Shown here piece after piece: positions 1 through 8,929 of a DNA stretch of 64,000 nt. The position numbers and the translations under genes are program-made. Source of the stretch: an uncultured Sterolibacteriaceae bacterium (GTDB taxonomy: Bacteria > Pseudomonadota > Gammaproteobacteria > Burkholderiales > Rhodocyclaceae); the NCBI GenBank assembly GCA_937888595.1, contig CALARK010000021.1, positions 1 through 64,000 of the forward strand. Reading direction: 5' to 3'. The notes beneath the pieces were generated by a model. That model was not told the origin of the DNA. It searched no databases and saw only the letters and a program-made list of their open reading frames with translations. How positions within the stretch are numbered: position 1 is the stretch's first letter; each line of letters starts with the position of its first letter.

Positions 1-46
1 AGGTTTCTACGGTGGAGGCGATGGCGATGAGCCTCATGCGGTGTGA

Positions 47-331
47 TTGGGAAGCAACGTCCGGATGTCGAACGATGATCCAAGCTGTTACCGTTAAGGG
101 ATCGTTCTCGACGGTTTCAACGGTAATTCTGCCCGTTTTGACCGCCTAGACCCGCTGTCAGCTGATTGTAACAGTGGAGCGGGTGATGGGAATCGAACCC
201 ACGCTATCTGCTTGGGAAGCAGAAGTTCTACCATTGAACTACACCCGCGAACAACCCGCATTTTACGGTATCCGACACGTCTGACGCTACAGCGGCAACA
301 AGCGGCGGTGGCCGTTAACGTAATCACATGC
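47..331 (-). repeat. Left arm of a 285-bp inverted repeat flanking the R-M cassette
   Basis: This arm is the reverse complement of 2534-2818, with no mismatch that I could find by eye. It contains a complete tRNA-Gly and about 120 bp of sequence downstream of it. The outer end stops inside the string TTGGGAAGC, which on the minus strand is the anticodon-loop sequence GCTTCCCAA. The inner end stops 29 bases before the restriction gene. Bases 1-46, outside the arm, show no gene or motif that I recognise. Confidence 0.93.
175..248 (-). tRNA. tRNA-Gly(CCC), left copy
   Basis: The minus strand gives a 74-nt cloverleaf with a GCGGGTG acceptor arm paired to CACCCGC, discriminator T and encoded CCA. 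The anticodon loop is TTCCCAA, so the anticodon is CCC (214-216). The T arm has GGTTCGATTCC. It is identical to the tRNA at 2617-2690 and is transcribed away from the restriction cassette. A TAAAAT -10-like box lies at 260-265, eleven bases upstream. Confidence 0.95.
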
Positions 332-360
332 AATCGACTTTTGCGATAGCATGAATGACT

Positions 361-1158
361 ATGCATCAAGACTATCGGTACCTATCGGACGACGAACACG
401 AAGCTGTTGAGAAACAGACGCTTCGTACTGTCGTTCAAGCCTTGCAGGAGTATTCCCGCGAGGCCAAACAGATTTTTGACAACACCAAGGCACCCAGCAA
501 GACAGAAGTTATTGTACTGGCTGAAGACCTAGTGCAGTACGCCCTGGAAGTCGCAGAAACCTACCCGATCAACCGACGGTATGCAGGTTTTATCGACTAC
601 AAGAGGATTCGTTGGCTGCCCACACCCTATGGGCTCCTGCCACAAGCCTTCCTGGTCGATGCGAAGGCCTCTACAGAAAACAACCGAGAGACGCTGCAAC
701 AATCACAGCTTCCAATGGACGCCGACTTCGTATCCAAGGATGCCCATGTGACAATGAAGGCGGGCGTACCCCCTCACATCGAACTACCCGGCACGATGGG
801 GGGGCCACTGCTGGCCGTCACATCATCCCTCTTCGTTCACTTCTACTACAAAGACGTATCCGACACGGAACCACCATACCGAGAGTTGAAGTCGATATAT
901 GCGCTGGCGATACCACACGCACGATTCAAGCCCCGGTACAACCCCGACGCACATACGACCTTCTTCGGGCAGGGTAAGCACTCGTCAGCCCGCAATGAGG
1001 AGCCGCGTATCCGTGTTTACTTCACCCGCCTGATGGCTATGGCCCCTTGGCGATTGCAGCAGCTAGAATTCAAGGGCGACTCCTACACCACGCCCCTTTG
1101 GCGCGACGGTGCAGGACCGAAGGGAATTCTCACGCCTTTCGCTTACCTCGGACGTTAA
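361..1158 (+). CDS. SfiI-family type II restriction endonuclease
   Basis: Predicted 265-aa restriction enzyme of the SfiI family, which cuts the interrupted palindrome GGCCNNNNNGGCC as a tetramer. From memory the whole protein aligns with SfiI (269 aa), including the N-terminus MHQDYR, the block YALEVAETYPINRR, GFIDYK, LLVDAKAST and FFGxGKHS. The active-site triad is intact: Asp79, then Asp100-Ala-Lys102. These numbers match SfiI only if translation starts at the ATG at 361 rather than the in-frame ATG at 355. No clear ribosome site is visible, and the promoter must lie in or next to the inverted repeat, which ends 29 bases upstream. The gene converges with the methyltransferase and overlaps its end by 29 bp. 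Its base composition is visibly less GC-rich than the chromosome around it, which suggests transfer. Confidence 0.92.
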   Translation: MHQDYRYLSDDEHEAVEKQTLRTVVQALQEYSREAKQIFDNTKAPSKTEVIVLAEDLVQYALEVAETYPINRRYAGFIDYKRIRWLPTPYGLLPQAFLVDAKASTENNRETLQQSQLPMDADFVSKDAHVTMKAGVPPHIELPGTMGGPLLAVTSSLFVHFYYKDVSDTEPPYRELKSIYALAIPHARFKPRYNPDAHTTFFGQGKHSSARNEEPRIRVYFTRLMAMAPWRLQQLEFKGDSYTTPLWRDGAGPKGILTPFAYLGR

Positions 1159-2449
1159 CTGGGGCTGAAAAGCGTTCAGCAGCGAAGCCCAGGTAATCCT
1201 CGCGGACGTCTACACCAACCGCTCGACCACCTAGAGCCAGCGCTACGCTACCCGTAGTGCCGATCCCGAAGAACGGGTCAAGGCAGACACCGCCGGGTGG
1301 CAAGCTGGCACGAAGGCACCAATTTGCAAGTGACGGCGGCATGATAGCGAAGTGGCCCTTGGCGTCGCTGGCACCTCCGGTCAGCGAGAACGATTGAACG
1401 TCACCCGGGTTGCGACCATTAGGATGGTTGCGGAAGATGTTGTCTCCGACCTCAACGGCCATGGCTTCGTCATAACGGTCATCAAGATCCAGTAATTTCT
1501 TCAATGTGACCCATGTTTTCTCCGGTGGGCGACGGGAACCCACCTCATCGGTGCGGAAGTAATGACGGACTCTTTCGAACGGTTCTTGCAGAGCCTCTGC
1601 CACGTCCTTGATCGAGATGCTCTTGCGTTCTGCTGCAGCACGAAGGTAGGCGGCCAGTTCGGTCGCCTGTGGTGCGTTTGGCCGACGACGGACCTCCTTT
1701 AACCCGTCAATGGTGGCGCGGTGCCTCGGTGAGTTCAGCCAGCGACGTAGTTCGTCTTGCCCCTTTGCCTTTCCTTCGGCGTTGCCTTCGATGGCTCTAC
1801 GCCGCTCGATATGGTCTTCTGTTTTGTGGGCAACGCGGACAGCATCCAGGTTGAAGTAATACCGCTCACTCTTGGTGAGCAGAAAGACCGGCTCCCATGC
1901 ATTCGTGAACCGATCCGAGGCGCTGCTGGGCATGGCATTCGGCTTGTGCCAGACAACAGTGTTGCGAATCCACCAGCCATCGTTCTCGAGAGCGATAGCA
2001 ACTCGGAAGGGTACAAGGGCGAGCTGCTTGTTGCGCTTCCATGCAGGTTCGTTAGCTTTCGCGCCGTTGATGTAGCAGTCGCCGATGTTCAGCCAGGCAG
2101 TGCCGTTGTTCGTCAACGTGCGCTTAACTTCTCGGAATACGGCAACAATGCGTGCAACGTAATCATCTACCGAGTCCTCAAGACCAATTTGATCAGCCGC
2201 TTCGTAGTCGCGCACTGACCAATAGGGTGGAGATGTGAGGCAGGTGTTTACTGATTCATCGGGCAGCTTGCGTAGGGCTGTAGTGGCGTCACCCTTGAAT
2301 AGAGCGAAGCGTTCGCCCTTCAGCGTGGCTGCATCATGGATCGAGCGCCAATGATCGGAGGAGGTGATCTCCGGGGCGGTTGTAGCTCCAATGAGGTTGA
2401 GGTGCTTTGCGTCAAGAATGTCATTCATCTCTTGTATTCGATTCGACAC
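1130..2449 (-). CDS. Type II DNA methyltransferase, beta class, probably N4-cytosine (M.SfiI-like)
   Basis: This is the modification partner of the SfiI-like nuclease, 439 aa. The catalytic motif IV, TSPPYW (residues 72-77), comes first, and the AdoMet-binding motif DPFFGIGTT comes near the C-terminus (about 391-399), which is the beta-class order. SPPY is the form typical of N4-cytosine enzymes and fits a GGCC-rich target. The long middle part (about 200-340) would be the target-recognition region. Translation may start at GTG 2449 or at the ATG at 2428, which has AAGAG close upstream; the choice is open. It protects host GGCCNNNNNGGCC sites, one of which lies in this gene's own upstream region. 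Confidence 0.9.
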   Translation of the reverse strand: MSNRIQEMNDILDAKHLNLIGATTAPEITSSDHWRSIHDAATLKGERFALFKGDATTALRKLPDESVNTCLTSPPYWSVRDYEAADQIGLEDSVDDYVARIVAVFREVKRTLTNNGTAWLNIGDCYINGAKANEPAWKRNKQLALVPFRVAIALENDGWWIRNTVVWHKPNAMPSSASDRFTNAWEPVFLLTKSERYYFNLDAVRVAHKTEDHIERRRAIEGNAEGKAKGQDELRRWLNSPRHRATIDGLKEVRRRPNAPQATELAAYLRAAAERKSISIKDVAEALQEPFERVRHYFRTDEVGSRRPPEKTWVTLKKLLDLDDRYDEAMAVEVGDNIFRNHPNGRNPGDVQSFSLTGGASDAKGHFAIMPPSLANWCLRASLPPGGVCLDPFFGIGTTGSVALALGGRAVGVDVREDYLGFAAERFSAPVNVRGKRKA

Positions 2450-2465
2450 TGTTTTGATCTAGAGT

Positions 2466-2494
2466 GGGGCGCCTGCAATTTTTCAGGCCGCCCC
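2466..2494 (-). promoter_or_regulatory. Imperfect hairpin upstream of the methyltransferase
   Basis: GGGGCG-CCTG (2466-2475) pairs with CAGG-C-CGCCCC (2484-2494) around a T-rich loop, with one bulged base. It sits 17-45 bases upstream of the GTG start, in the interval that must hold the methyltransferase promoter. It could be an operator or an mRNA leader structure. Confidence 0.5.
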
Positions 2495-2498
2495 GGCC
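2486..2498. promoter_or_regulatory. SfiI recognition site in the methyltransferase promoter region
   Basis: The bases read GGCC-GCCCC-GGCC, an exact match to GGCCNNNNNGGCC. The site lies 37 bases upstream of the methyltransferase start. Methylation here could let the enzyme tune its own expression, a control mode known for some R-M systems; that role is inference. Confidence 0.7.
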
Positions 2499-2599
2499 AG
2501 TGAGCCAGGGTGGCCCATACAGTCGTGATTGTCGCATGTGATTACGTTAACGGCCACCGCCGCTTGTTGCCGCTGTAGCGTCAGACGTGTCGGATACCG

Positions 2600-2605
2600 T
2601 AAAAT
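2600..2605 (+). promoter_or_regulatory. -10-like box of tRNA-Gly (right copy)
   Basis: TAAAAT lies 11 bases before the mature tRNA 5' end, a usual spacing for a tRNA promoter. No convincing -35 hexamer was seen. The same box is mirrored at 260-265. Confidence 0.45.
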
Positions 2606-2616
2606 GCGGGTTGTTC

Positions 2617-2690
2617 GCGGGTGTAGTTCAATGGTAGAACTTCTGCTTCCCAAGCAGATAGCGTGGGTTCGATTCCCATCACCCGCTCCA
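2617..2690 (+). tRNA. tRNA-Gly(CCC), right copy
   Basis: A complete 74-nt tRNA with encoded CCA and anticodon CCC at 2649-2651, identical to the left copy. It reads rightward, away from the R-M genes. Either copy alone could be the resident gene and the other a duplication created with the cassette. Confidence 0.95.
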
Positions 2691-2810
2691 CTGTTACAAT
2701 CAGCTGACAGCGGGTCTAGGCGGTCAAAACGGGCAGAATTACCGTTGAAACCGTCGAGAACGATCCCTTAACGGTAACAGCTTGGATCATCGTTCGACAT
2801 CCGGACGTTG

Positions 2811-2855
2811 CTTCCCAAGCTGCATACGTGGGTTCGATTCCCATCACCCGCTCCA
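2811..2855 (+). pseudogene. 3' fragment of a tRNA-Gly gene
   Basis: From CTTCCCAAGC through the T arm to CACCCGCTCCA the sequence matches the 3' part of tRNA-Gly, differing in the 3' anticodon stem and variable region (TGCATAC instead of AGATAGC). No 5' half precedes it. It forms a direct repeat with the intact tRNA 120 bp upstream, as left by site-specific integration at a tRNA anticodon loop. Bases 2856-2946, up to mutY, hold nothing I can name. Confidence 0.8.
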
Positions 2856-2946
2856 ACACCGCATCGCCGACCTCGGGCCACTCACGCCGGATGAAACACC
2901 AAGGGCAGCGGTCAGCACGTAAGGCGTTTCTCGCTCATTCCCGCCC

Positions 2947-3978
2947 ATGTCCGTTTTCGCGCAACGCCTGATCGACTGGCACCGCCGCCATGGTCGTCAC
3001 GACCTGCCCTGGCAGAACACCCTCGATCCGTATCGTGTCTGGCTGTCGGAAATCATGCTGCAGCAGACGCAGGTGGCGACGGTCATCCCCTATTACGAGC
3101 GTTTTCTCGCGCGTTTCCCGACGCTCGCCGATCTGGCTGCGGCTCCGACCGAAGAAGTCATGGCGCGATGGAGCGGGCTCGGCTACTACGCCCGGGCGCG
3201 CAACCTGCACCGCTGTGCGCAGGCGATCATGGATGCGCATGGCGGCCGTTTCCCGCATGACCCGGTGATCCTCGCCGCGCTGCCCGGCATCGGCCGCTCG
3301 ACCGCGAACGCCATCGCGGCCTTCTGCTTCGGTGCGCACGTGCCGATCCTCGACGGCAACGTGAAGCGCCTGCTGTGCCGCTTCCTCGGTATCGAGGGCT
3401 TCCCCGGCAGTGCCGGGGTGGAAAGTCGGCTCTGGCAGGACGCCGCATCCCTGCTGCCGGACGGCGAAGTGGCCACCTACATCCAGGCGCAGATGGACAT
3501 GGGCGCGACGCTCTGCACGCGCAGCCGGCCGCAGTGCGCTGCCTGCCCCGTGGCGTCCGATTGCGTCGCATTCGGCACCGGGAGGGTGGCGGAACTGCCG
3601 ACGCCACGACCGAGGAAGACTCTGCCCGAGCGGCAGGCGACGGTGCTCGTGCTGCTGGATGGAAACCGGGTGTTGTTGCAGCAGCGCCCGCCGACCGGAA
3701 TCTGGGGCGGGCTGCGCTCCCTGCCGGAACTGCCCCCCGGCGAGGATGTGGTCGACTACTGCCAGCGCCGACTTGGAACCCGGGTCGGTACCGTCTCGCC
3801 GGCGCCGACTTTCATGCATGCCTTCACGCACTTCCGGCTGACCATCCGTCCGTTGTTGTGCACCGCCGCGGCGCTGCCCCGGGCGGCGGAACCCGATCTC
3901 TGCTGGCACGACAGGACGGAACTGGCGCAGGCCGCCCTGCCCGCGCCAGTCCGCAAGATCCTCAGCGCGATTCCTTGA
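2947..3978 (+). CDS. mutY: A/G-specific adenine DNA glycosylase MutY
   Basis: Base-excision enzyme that removes adenine mispaired with 8-oxoguanine; 343 aa, close to the family norm. Glu35 (in WLSEIMLQQTQV), the helix-hairpin-helix LPGIGRSTA (112-120) and catalytic Asp136 (ILDGN) are present. The [4Fe-4S] ligands are Cys189, Cys196, Cys199 and Cys205. The C-terminal NUDIX-like domain recognises 8-oxoG. A copy of the dispersed 23-bp repeat encodes VSPAPTF just before the conserved HAFTHF. The gene runs convergently into the carbonic anhydrase gene, with a 17-bp overlap. Confidence 0.97.
   Translation: MSVFAQRLIDWHRRHGRHDLPWQNTLDPYRVWLSEIMLQQTQVATVIPYYERFLARFPTLADLAAAPTEEVMARWSGLGYYARARNLHRCAQAIMDAHGGRFPHDPVILAALPGIGRSTANAIAAFCFGAHVPILDGNVKRLLCRFLGIEGFPGSAGVESRLWQDAASLLPDGEVATYIQAQMDMGATLCTRSRPQCAACPVASDCVAFGTGRVAELPTPRPRKTLPERQATVLVLLDGNRVLLQQRPPTGIWGGLRSLPELPPGEDVVDYCQRRLGTRVGTVSPAPTFMHAFTHFRLTIRPLLCTAAALPRAAEPDLCWHDRTELAQAALPAPVRKILSAIP
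3790..3812 (-). repeat. 23-bp dispersed repeat, copy 1 (in mutY)
   Basis: ACCGTCTCGCC-G-GCGCCGACTTT, two differences from consensus. It is read in frame as TVSPAPTF in the linker before the MutY HxFTHF motif. Confidence 0.85.
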
Positions 3979-5551
3979 TCAGGCGATCGTTGGACGGCTG
4001 CACCGGCCGTGCGTTGTGCGGATAGAGCCGTGCGAAGATGCCGATCTGCTGCAGCGAAACCGGCACCGGGTTTTTCATCACCATCCACAGCACGTTCTCG
4101 GTACAGGGCGGCGTGGTCAGTGATCCCATGTAGGTGTAGTACTCGCGCTTTTCGGGCAGCAGCTTGCTGAGGTCGATGACGACATCGGGCGGCTCGACGC
4201 TCAGCCCGACCTCGAGCGGCATGTAGTTCCACAACGTCTGGATGAAGGGGTTGTCCATGCCCCGCTCCATCAACACGGCAACGACGGCGAGGTTGTTGTC
4301 GAAATCGCGATGCACCAGATGCGCGACCATGTCGTAGGCCTTGCCGTTGATGCGCTCTTCCGACGGGCGATGGAAATGGAACTGGACGAGCTGGTAGGTA
4401 CGTCCGGTCAGCGTGATCGTGCTGCCCTCGCCGACATCGACCTGCACGGTATGGCCGTTGTCGGTGACGCGGAACTGGCTCGGCCGGTAGTCGAACTTGA
4501 TCGGCTCGAGGTCGACCTTGATGCCGCCGCGAATATCGATCGGCGACTGCCGCTTGCCGGCACCGCAGGTCGCGTTGCCCGGGATCTTGCCCCAGTTGTC
4601 GGGTCCGCCGAGGCCGGCGTAGCCCCAATGCACATGGGTGAAGTCGGGCGCGGGAGGGGGCGGCGGCTCGGGCGCCTTTTTCTTCGCGACCACCTTGCGC
4701 GGCCCGGACGTGGCCAGCATGCGTTCGCGCTCCTGGCGGCTGAGTTCCTGGACCGGAGCGGGAAGGACAGGGGCCGCACGAGCGACCGGGGCCGCCTTGG
4801 CAGGCGCGGCCGGCGCGGCGGCAGGCTTCGCCGCCGGAGCCGCAACCGCGGCTGGCGGCGGGGTCGTGCCCTTGTACGGATCCTCGGCCTTCGACTTGTC
4901 GATGACCGGCATGTCGAACAGGCGCGCCTTGGCCGGCGGGGCCTCGGCGGCCTGGGCCGTCGGAGCATGCGTATCGGCGACCTTCACGCTGCGCGGCTGG
5001 ACGGCCTCCGCCGCACTCACCATCTCGGCCCGCATGGCACGGGGGCGCGCATCCTGAGAAGCCGACGCGGCCGCGGCCGCGCGCTCGGCCGTCTGCTCCA
5101 TTTCGCTGACGGTCCGCGGCTTGCAGGCCTCGGCGAGCAGGCGGGCATCGAAGCTGTCGGGTTGGACCGTTATCGATCGGCCGCTGACCTTCTCGGTCCT
5201 GACCGCCTGCCCGTCCATCAGATAGATGCGCTGCCGGGTGACATAGCTGCCTGCGACGCAGTCATAGTGATTGAGCGCCTGTACCGCCGTATAGCGGACC
5301 TGCTGCTCGAAGTCGAGCACCGGATGGTCGAGGGTCAGCCGCGTCCATGCCGCCGTCTGTCCGTTTTTCAGCCGGGAGATCCGGTTCTTGTCGATCTCGA
5401 CGGTCTTGCCGGGGTCGGCGGACAGCGGCTCCCATCGTGCGGCAATGGGCTGGGTGGCGGCGCCGGCGGCGGTGGCCAGGCAAACCGTCAGGGCGGCGGC
5501 GAACCAAAGGGTCCGGCAGGTCCGGCGGTTCCGGTGGTTTTGGGCGGACAT
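3962..5551 (-). CDS. Secreted alpha-carbonic anhydrase with N-terminal adhesin-E-like domain
   Basis: A 529-aa exported protein. Residues 1-32 look like a signal peptide. Residues about 33-145 resemble the surface-adhesin protein E family (RWEPL, IDKNRI, a paired Cys region). An Ala/Pro/Lys-rich linker of about 150 aa follows. From about 305 it is an alpha-class carbonic anhydrase, with HWGY near the domain start, SPIDI, the zinc ligands in QFHFHRPSE and AHLVH, and LTTPPCTE. It should hydrate CO2 in the periplasm or at the surface. The usual PSEH is PSEE here. Plain bacterial alpha enzymes are about 250 aa, so this is a fusion. Confidence 0.88.
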   Translation of the reverse strand: MSAQNHRNRRTCRTLWFAAALTVCLATAAGAATQPIAARWEPLSADPGKTVEIDKNRISRLKNGQTAAWTRLTLDHPVLDFEQQVRYTAVQALNHYDCVAGSYVTRQRIYLMDGQAVRTEKVSGRSITVQPDSFDARLLAEACKPRTVSEMEQTAERAAAAASASQDARPRAMRAEMVSAAEAVQPRSVKVADTHAPTAQAAEAPPAKARLFDMPVIDKSKAEDPYKGTTPPPAAVAAPAAKPAAAPAAPAKAAPVARAAPVLPAPVQELSRQERERMLATSGPRKVVAKKKAPEPPPPPAPDFTHVHWGYAGLGGPDNWGKIPGNATCGAGKRQSPIDIRGGIKVDLEPIKFDYRPSQFRVTDNGHTVQVDVGEGSTITLTGRTYQLVQFHFHRPSEERINGKAYDMVAHLVHRDFDNNLAVVAVLMERGMDNPFIQTLWNYMPLEVGLSVEPPDVVIDLSKLLPEKREYYTYMGSLTTPPCTENVLWMVMKNPVPVSLQQIGIFARLYPHNARPVQPSNDRLIKESR

Positions 5552-5688
5552 GAACTCCCCTTCTTCTTTCTTTACGTCTGCGGTATTACGGCTGTCGGGC
5601 CGCGCACTTTAGCCGCTTTTACGCCATGGTTGCTTTCCCCTGCCGAATCCAGTAGTTTCGACGGCTAACTTACGGAGTCTCCCCGCGC

Positions 5689-7527
<1,839 letters not shown>

Positions 7528-7585
7528 AGCACACGGGGACGGCACCTCCCCGGCCCCTGAGTCATCCGTAGCCAACCCCGCCAAG

Positions 7586-8929
7586 GTGGTCGACCGTATC
7601 GCCGACCGCTGGGGCAAGTCTGCGCGCTGGCGCTCCGCCTTCCTGCGCTTCTGGCTCGGCCGCCTGCTGATCTGGGTCGGCGCGATCTGCGTCGGCCTGC
7701 TGGCCGTGCTGTTCGCCGAGCTTTCCGAGTTGTCGGTGCAGGCCCTGCGCGACATTACCGCCCGCGCCTGGTTCTGGCCGCTGATCATCGGCCCGGCCGG
7801 CGGCGCGGCGGTCGTGTGGGCGACCCGGCGCTTCTTCCCGGGCGCCGAGGGTAGCGGCATCCCGCAGGCGATCGCCGAGATCCACCTCGACAAGCATCCC
7901 CCGGCCGGCTGGCGCCCCCTGCTCTCCCTCAGGATCGTCTTCGGCAAGATCGTGCTTGGCGCTGCCGCGCTGTTCGCCGGGTTTTCCTGCGGTCGCGAAG
8001 GGCCGACCGTGCAGATCGGCGCCGCGGTGATGAACAGCCTGCACGGCCGCCTGCACCGCAGCCTCAACATCCAGCGCAAGCACCTGATCGTCGCCGGCGG
8101 TGCGGCGGGCATCGCCGCCGCGTTCAACACGCCGCTGGCGGGAATCATGTTCGCCATCGAGGAGCTCAATCGCGGCCTCGAGCAGCGCATGAGCGGCCTG
8201 TTGATCGTCGCCATCGTGCTCGCCGGCGTCGTTTCGCAGGCGCTGCTCGGCAACACCACCTACTTCGGCTGGGTCAGCTTCACCGGGCTGAAAAGCCATC
8301 TGCAAATCGTCTGGGTACTGATGCTCGCCGTCGCCTGCGGTCTGGCCGGCGGCGTCTTCGCCCGGCTGATGCTCCTTGCGACGGCGAAGAACGGGCCTTT
8401 CTTCTCGGCCTTCCGCAATGCGCACCCGGTCCGCTATGCCGCCGTCTGCGGACTGCTGATCGCCCTGATCGGCCTGATCTCGGATTTCCACAGCTTCGGC
8501 ACCGGCTACGTCGAGACGCGCAACCTGTTCGAGCGCGACGCCCAGCTGCCCTGGCATTTCGGCATCGACAAGTTCCTCGCGACGCTGATTTCCTATGCCG
8601 CGGGCGTGCCCGGCGGGATCTTCGCCCCCTCGCTCGCCATCGGCGCCGGCATCGGCAACAACATCGCCGTCCTCCTCGCCGACCAGATCAGTACCGGCAC
8701 GGTGCTGGTGCTGTGCGCCGCCGGCTTCCTCGCCGCCGTCACCCAGGCGCCGATCACCGCCTTCGTCATCGTGATGGAAATGGTCAGCGGCTACGGCATC
8801 GTGATGGACCTGATGATCGTGGCGCTGCTCTCCTCGGCCGTTTCGCGCGCCCTGTGCCCGCCGCTCTATCGCACTCTGGCGCAGCGCATGATGCATCCAC
8901 CGCCAGCGCCGCCGCCCCAGTCCGGCTAG
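7586..8929 (+). CDS. ClC-family chloride channel/antiporter
   Basis: Membrane protein of 447 aa with the ClC signatures GSGIPQ, GREGP and GIFAPSLAIG. Glu in GREGP (the gating glutamate) and Glu in the FAIEEL segment (the proton glutamate of exchangers) are both present, so a H+/Cl- exchanger is more likely than a pure channel. It follows thiC by 58 bp on the same strand. The GTG at 7586 is the first conventional start; the frame is open further upstream into thiC, so the N-terminus is not certain. Confidence 0.9.
   Translation: MVDRIADRWGKSARWRSAFLRFWLGRLLIWVGAICVGLLAVLFAELSELSVQALRDITARAWFWPLIIGPAGGAAVVWATRRFFPGAEGSGIPQAIAEIHLDKHPPAGWRPLLSLRIVFGKIVLGAAALFAGFSCGREGPTVQIGAAVMNSLHGRLHRSLNIQRKHLIVAGGAAGIAAAFNTPLAGIMFAIEELNRGLEQRMSGLLIVAIVLAGVVSQALLGNTTYFGWVSFTGLKSHLQIVWVLMLAVACGLAGGVFARLMLLATAKNGPFFSAFRNAHPVRYAAVCGLLIALIGLISDFHSFGTGYVETRNLFERDAQLPWHFGIDKFLATLISYAAGVPGGIFAPSLAIGAGIGNNIAVLLADQISTGTVLVLCAAGFLAAVTQAPITAFVIVMEMVSGYGIVMDLMIVALLSSAVSRALCPPLYRTLAQRMMHPPPAPPPQSG

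Larger units (their letters stand above)
2534..2818 (+). repeat. Right arm of the 285-bp inverted repeat
   Basis: Reverse complement of 47-331. It contains tRNA-Gly at 2617-2690 and a downstream part (2691-2810) with internal symmetries such as CTGTTAC at 2691 and GTAACAG at 2772. The arm ends at GCTTCCCAA, where sequence identity with the left arm stops and a 3' tRNA-Gly fragment continues. The 84-bp interval 2450-2533, between the methyltransferase start and this arm, holds the hairpin and SfiI site only. Confidence 0.93.

Noticed and set aside
94..369. Small open frames running through both tRNA-Gly copies (94-369 and 2529-2771)
   Set aside because: They are identical because they lie in the inverted repeat and cross the tRNA genes; no coding evidence.
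801..820. Possible second SfiI site inside the endonuclease gene (GGCC-ACTGCT-GGCC)
   Set aside because: The spacer is six bases, not five, so it is not a recognition site.
5552..5688. Looked for a TPP riboswitch before thiC
   Set aside because: No conserved THI-box strings seen by eye; recorded as an absence rather than a feature.
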